18,039 nt of DNA from assembly GCA_900552465.1 (NCBI GenBank), contig URZO01000084.1:1-18039 (forward strand), read 5' to 3'. Of this stretch, positions 15,222 through 18,039 are shown one piece after another; within the stretch, counting starts at the first letter, position 1; each line of letters opens with the position of its first letter. The DNA comes from an uncultured Parabacteroides sp. Its GTDB lineage: Bacteria; Bacteroidota; Bacteroidia; Bacteroidales; Tannerellaceae. The notes below the pieces were generated by a model. That model worked only from the letters and a program-made list of their open reading frames with translations. It was not told where the DNA came from and searched no databases. The translations under genes and the position numbers were made by a program.

Positions 15222-15349
15222 CGCAATTCCAAGCGCATGTCTTGATATCTATGTGATCAGTTGATGTTTGTCAACGGCGGCAAAGATAAATAAACTTTGC
15301 AAATAGAGGAATAAAAAAGGAGAAAAGAAACCGGTTCAAGAATAATGTT

Positions 15350-15357
15350 TATCTTTG
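15350..15357 (+). promoter_or_regulatory. -7 box of the small-ORF operon
   Basis: TATCTTTG is a full TAnnTTTG match, 39 bp before the ATG at 15397. No TTG is found at 19-21 bp upstream. Confidence 0.5.
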
Positions 15358-15396
15358 TGTGGTAGTAAATCAAAACAAACACATAAAAAGAAGATT

Positions 15397-15570
15397 ATGA
15401 AAAACAGTGTGGTACGACAAATAAAGACGAAAGAAGATGTGAAAGCCTTTTTCCAGAAGAAAATGGATGACAAAAAGGCGTGGATGGATTTTGTTAGAAA
15501 AGGACGTTCTTCGGAATTAGAGAAAAGAGAGATAAAAGTAGCGACCTTGGACAAGGTTTTCAAGGTTTAG
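15397..15570 (+). CDS. 57-residue basic protein of unknown function
   Basis: 57 residues, rich in Lys, Asp, Glu and Arg, probably helical (TKEDVKAFFQKKMDDKKAWM then SSELEKREIKVATLDKVFKV). I do not recognise a family. The ATG at 15397 is preferred because it is preceded by AT-rich leader and follows the -7 box. An upstream start at 15355 would lie inside or before the promoter box. Its stop is followed one base later by another ATG (15572), then by the 82-residue frame, so it heads a small operon. Size, charge and position would fit an antitoxin, but nothing in the sequence proves this. Confidence 0.6.
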   Translation: MKNSVVRQIKTKEDVKAFFQKKMDDKKAWMDFVRKGRSSELEKREIKVATLDKVFKV

Positions 15571-15611
15571 TATGTTGTATTCCATTATTTCCATCTCTAA
15601 GGATTCTCCCT

Positions 15612-15860
15612 ATGAAGTATATGAGTTGGATGAAAATACACGACAAACACCAAGCCGCAAGAGACCGCAAGTTTAAAATATGGTTTAATCGTTATGCAGA
15701 AATTAATTCGTTTGAACTTTTCCCTGCAGAGATACAAGTCGACGAGTGCTCCTACTATATAGCAGTTATTGTCAGCAAGGAGTATGGCGATATAGGGAAA
15801 GTTCGGGATGTTTTTAATTCTAAAGTACAGGAGCTAAAGTCAAAGATAGGTGGTATATAA
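15612..15860 (+). CDS. 82-residue unknown protein, possibly the 3' part of a frameshifted gene
   Basis: The frame runs to a TAA inside the terminator stem. Candidate starts are the ATGs at codons 1, 4 and 7; residues from about 8 (HDKHQAARDRKFKIWF) look like a genuine fold, with a helix then a beta segment (CSYYIAVIVS) and a closing helix (VRDVFNSKVQELKSKIG). The layout recalls the C-terminal part of small Bacteroidetes DUF6169-type proteins, but this is a weak impression. A 34-codon frame starts at 15572, one base after the previous stop, reads MLYSIISISKDSPYEVYELD and ends at 15676, overlapping this ORF in another frame. A single frameshift would join the two, so this may be a broken gene. 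Confidence 0.5.
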   Translation: MKYMSWMKIHDKHQAARDRKFKIWFNRYAEINSFELFPAEIQVDECSYYIAVIVSKEYGDIGKVRDVFNSKVQELKSKIGGI

Positions 15861-15897
15861 CCTTTATCATAAGGATATACCACCTATCTTTTTTTAT
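15842..15897 (+). terminator. Strong terminator between convergent genes
   Basis: AAAGATAGGTGGTATAT (15842-15858) and its exact reverse complement (15875-15891) make a 17-bp perfect stem. The 16-base interior has a further CCTT/AAGG pair. Seven T at 15889-15895 follow on the plus strand. The stem includes part of the 82-residue ORF stop codon, and the T-run overlaps the transporter stop codon. On the minus strand the T-run is short, but the stem may act in both directions. Confidence 0.88.
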
Positions 15898-17570
15898 GCA
15901 AAGAACAATATCAACAACTGCGCCGTCAGCACCCTGAGGAACATGGTCAACGGGTAGACGGTGGCGTAGCCGACAGACGGGGCGTCGTTTCCGGCCGTCG
16001 CGTTCGAATAGGCCAGTGCAGGCGGGTCGGTCGTACTGCCGGCGATAAGTCCCATCAGCGTAAAGTAGTTGACCTTGCAGAAGTAACGTCCGATACAGCC
16101 AATGATCATCAGCGGAACAAACGTGATGATGAAGCCGTAGCCGATCCAGGCGAAACCGCCATTGTTCACGATCGTATCGACAAAGCCGTCACCGGCGCTG
16201 ATCCCCACACAGGCAAGGAACAGGGTGATACCGATCTCGCGCAACATCAGGTTCGCACTCTGTGTCGTATAGGTTATCAGTTTATAGTGGTAACCGAAAC
16301 GGCTGACCAGGATAGCCACGATCAGCGGACCTCCCGCCAGCCCTAACTTGACCGGCTGCGGAATACCGGGGAAAGTGATAGGAATGCTTCCTAAGATGAT
16401 ACCTAATGCGATACCGACAAAGATCGTGATCAGGTTCGGCTCGTTCAGGCGTTTCATAGAATTGCCCAAAACCTTCTCGACATTGGATATTGCCGTTTCG
16501 GTACCGACAACATTCACACGGTCGCCCACTTGCAGGGTCAGCCCCGGCTTGGCGACCAGGTCGACACCGGCACGGTTGATACGGGTGATATTGATACCGT
16601 AGAGTTTGCGCAGCTTCAACTGTCCCAGGCGCTTGCCGTTCAGTTCCGGCTTCGTGATCAGGATGCGGCGGTTGATGAACTGGCTTTCCATACGGATCCA
16701 CTGCTTACGCTCCATGTCGATCTCCTCGCCGATAAAAGTCTTGATCGTTTCGGCATCCGCCTCGGTCGTGATCACAAAGACTTTGTCGTTCTCTTGCAGG
16801 ACTGTGTTCGCGGAAGCAATCTCGATCTGTTTATTGCTGTCGCGCCAGATACGCGAGATCACGAAGTCGCGGTGCTCCAAGAGGTTCGACAGTCCGGCAA
16901 CGGTCTTATTGAAGATAGCCGGGTTCTTGACCACCAGCGAAATAGGTTTCGCCTCATTGGTATGGGAGGCGTCTTCACTGTTCAGTTGCTCGTTTTCCTT
17001 ATCGAAGCTCACACGGAAGATATATTTAATCAGAATGATAGACAATATAATACCGATCACACCCAACGGATAAGCAACGGCATATCCCAATGCGATCGTA
17101 TTGTCGGCCACTCCGTGCATATCGGAATAGGCCTGCTGGGCGGCACCCAGCCCCGGTGTATTCGTCACTGCCCCGGACAAGATACCCACCATCGTAGGCA
17201 TCGGAACGCCGGTTACATAATGCAGGATGATAGCGGTCGTCACGCCGAGAAAGACGATACCGCACGCCAGCATGTTCAGCGTGATCCCCCCCTGCTTAAA
17301 GGAAGAGAAGAACCCCGGCCCGACCTGCATACCTACGGAATAGACGAAGAGTATCAGTCCGAACTCCTTGAAAAAGTGAATCACGTTGTGGTTGATAGTA
17401 AAACCGAAGTGCCCTAAAACGATCCCCACAAATAACACCAGAGTAATTCCTAAAGAGACGCCGAAGACCTTAATCTTACCCAACTGTATGCCCGCAGCGA
17501 TCACAAAGGAAAGTAGAAGTATGGAGTGGCCGATGCCTTCGCCCCATAACAAATCATTGATCCAATTCAT
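15894..17570 (-). CDS. Putative transporter, AspT/YidE family, with two RCK_C domains
   Basis: 558-residue inner-membrane protein with the duplicated architecture of the AspT/YidE/YbjL family. An N-terminal membrane half (about 1-190, with GAVTNTPGLGAAQ) is followed by two cytosolic RCK_C/TrkA_C regulatory domains (about 205-285 and 295-375), then a C-terminal membrane half (about 380-558, with GLIAGSTTDPPALAYSNA). The two GxxTxxPxLxxA motifs are related by the internal repeat and mark the transport path. AspT itself exchanges aspartate and alanine; the substrate of this group is not known. RCK_C domains usually sense a ligand or ion. It is monocistronic with its own promoter. Confidence 0.85.
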   Translation of the reverse strand: MNWINDLLWGEGIGHSILLLSFVIAAGIQLGKIKVFGVSLGITLVLFVGIVLGHFGFTINHNVIHFFKEFGLILFVYSVGMQVGPGFFSSFKQGGITLNMLACGIVFLGVTTAIILHYVTGVPMPTMVGILSGAVTNTPGLGAAQQAYSDMHGVADNTIALGYAVAYPLGVIGIILSIILIKYIFRVSFDKENEQLNSEDASHTNEAKPISLVVKNPAIFNKTVAGLSNLLEHRDFVISRIWRDSNKQIEIASANTVLQENDKVFVITTEADAETIKTFIGEEIDMERKQWIRMESQFINRRILITKPELNGKRLGQLKLRKLYGINITRINRAGVDLVAKPGLTLQVGDRVNVVGTETAISNVEKVLGNSMKRLNEPNLITIFVGIALGIILGSIPITFPGIPQPVKLGLAGGPLIVAILVSRFGYHYKLITYTTQSANLMLREIGITLFLACVGISAGDGFVDTIVNNGGFAWIGYGFIITFVPLMIIGCIGRYFCKVNYFTLMGLIAGSTTDPPALAYSNATAGNDAPSVGYATVYPLTMFLRVLTAQLLILFFA

Positions 17571-17611
17571 AATTTACGTGTAGTTATAATCTTAATTCGC
17601 CTTAAAGGCAG

Positions 17612-17643
17612 CAAAGGTAGATATTTAGTTTGTGTTTAACAAC
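17612..17643 (-). promoter_or_regulatory. Promoter of the AspT/YidE-like gene
   Basis: On the minus strand GTTG (17643-17640) is followed after 20 bp by TACCTTTG (17619-17612), a full match to the consensus. The start codon is 41 bp beyond. The promoter overlaps the divergent one for the cyclophilin gene. Confidence 0.68.
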
Positions 17644-17659
17644 ATAAATTGTATCTTTA
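17629..17659 (+). promoter_or_regulatory. Promoter of the cyclophilin gene
   Basis: TTTG (17629-17632), 19 bp, TATCTTTA (17652-17659): one mismatch to TAnnTTTG. The cyclophilin ATG follows at 17680. It is interleaved with the transporter promoter on the other strand. Confidence 0.55.
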
Positions 17660-17679
17660 CCCGCCAAATAATTTAAAAG

Positions 17680-18039
17680 ATGAGAAAGAGCTATTATATC
17701 CTATTGGGCTTGCTGGCCTGCCTGTCGCCAGCCTTCGGACAGAGCGATGCGGACACCGTTACATCCGCATCGGAACAGGTTCCGGCAAAGATCGTAACCA
17801 TTAATACAAGTGCCGGGACGATGAAAGCAAAGTTGTATGACGACGTCCCCAACCACGTCCGTACCTTCATCGACCGGGCCAAACGGGGCGAGTTTGACGG
17901 GACGCTGTTCACCCGCGTGCTCCCCGAATTTATGATACAGGGAGGCGCTCCCGACTCGCGCAACGCTCCTGCCGGTGCCCGCTGCGGTTTCGGCGACCGA
18001 AACGCAGAGATCATGCCGGAGATGAAACCCCACCGTTTC
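17680..18039 (+). CDS. Exported cyclophilin-type peptidylprolyl isomerase (5' part)
   Basis: The first 120 codons of a cyclophilin-type prolyl isomerase, cut by the window end. The N-terminus MRKSYYILLGLLACLSPAFG is a signal sequence. Cleavage at AFG before Gln is the simplest reading, but LLAC could also be a lipobox, giving a lipoprotein anchored at Cys14. The mature part begins with the cyclophilin strand KIVTINTSAGTMKAKLYDD. FTRVLPEFMIQGG carries the catalytic Arg and the Phe-Met-x-Gln substrate-binding residues. The expected role is periplasmic cis-trans proline isomerisation during folding of exported proteins. It is divergent from the transporter gene. Confidence 0.85.
   Translation, partial: MRKSYYILLGLLACLSPAFGQSDADTVTSASEQVPAKIVTINTSAGTMKAKLYDDVPNHVRTFIDRAKRGEFDGTLFTRVLPEFMIQGGAPDSRNAPAGARCGFGDRNAEIMPEMKPHRF

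Larger units (their letters stand above)
14786..15396. other. 611-bp gene-poor region with palindromes
   Basis: No convincing gene is seen in this stretch. A 79-codon frame at 14805-15044 (-) exists but has no recognisable family. The content is: a hairpin ACTGCCG/CGGCAGT (14834-14858), a long imperfect inverted repeat (15018-15106), a perfect one (15163-15201), an adjacent one (15202-15221), and a TATCTTTG box on the minus strand (15288-15281) that could give the MaoC operon a leader of about 490 nt. The 15350-15357 box serves the next genes on the plus strand. Confidence 0.6.

Noticed and set aside
16530..17417. 295-codon frame on the plus strand
   Set aside because: Antisense to the AspT/YidE-like transporter, which has clear family motifs; the opposite frame has none.
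1..18039. CRISPR array, tRNA, rRNA, insertion sequence or prophage genes
   Set aside because: No regularly spaced repeats with unique spacers, no cloverleaf or rRNA-like sequence, and no transposase or phage structural gene was recognised.

Overview
The window looks like chromosomal DNA of a gut Bacteroidales bacterium. Parabacteroides is my best guess, from overall protein character only. Supporting evidence is the repeated match to the Bacteroidetes primary promoter (TTTG or TTG near -33, about 20 bp, then TAnnTTTG near -7), the near absence of Shine-Dalgarno sequences, a Bacteroidales-type EF-G paralog, and Bacteroidetes-type lipoprotein and AspT/YidE-like transporter genes. No rRNA, tRNA, CRISPR array or insertion sequence is visible. 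Most of the window is core or near-core chromosome, with two small accessory-looking islands.

Layout. 88-1080 (-): Acg-type nitroreductase. 1202-3231 (+): a translationally coupled pair, a radical SAM protein with C-terminal helix-hairpin-helix and a DUF4130-type partner, known only as a putative DNA modification/repair pair. 3226-4491 (-): membrane-anchored S41 peptidase whose promoter holds a perfect 12-bp inverted repeat. 4492-4823: gap with three 22-bp tandem repeats. 4824-7076 (-): short two-ABC UvrA paralog. 7203-7941 (-): zeta-toxin-like kinase overlapping a 56-residue protein, closed by a clear terminator. 8115-9242 (-): HemW. 9465-11621 (+): EF-G2, an EF-G paralog without the catalytic histidine. 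11749-13700 (+): coupled metallophosphoesterase and GT-B glycosyltransferase. 13670-14785 (-): MaoC-like hydratase followed by a lipoprotein. 14786-15396: gene-poor stretch with three adjacent inverted repeats. 15397-15860 (+): two small unknown ORFs, possibly a toxin-antitoxin pair or a decayed gene. 15894-17570 (-): AspT/YidE-like transporter with two RCK_C domains. 17680-18039 (+): start of an exported cyclophilin, cut by the window edge.

Most units are one or two genes long with their own promoters. The most biologically interesting parts are the radical SAM/DUF4130 pair (experimentally obscure), the EF-G2 gene (linked in Bacteroides thetaiotaomicron to GTPase-independent translation and gut colonisation), the zeta-like/56-residue pair, and the palindrome and tandem-repeat clusters in the intergenic regions.
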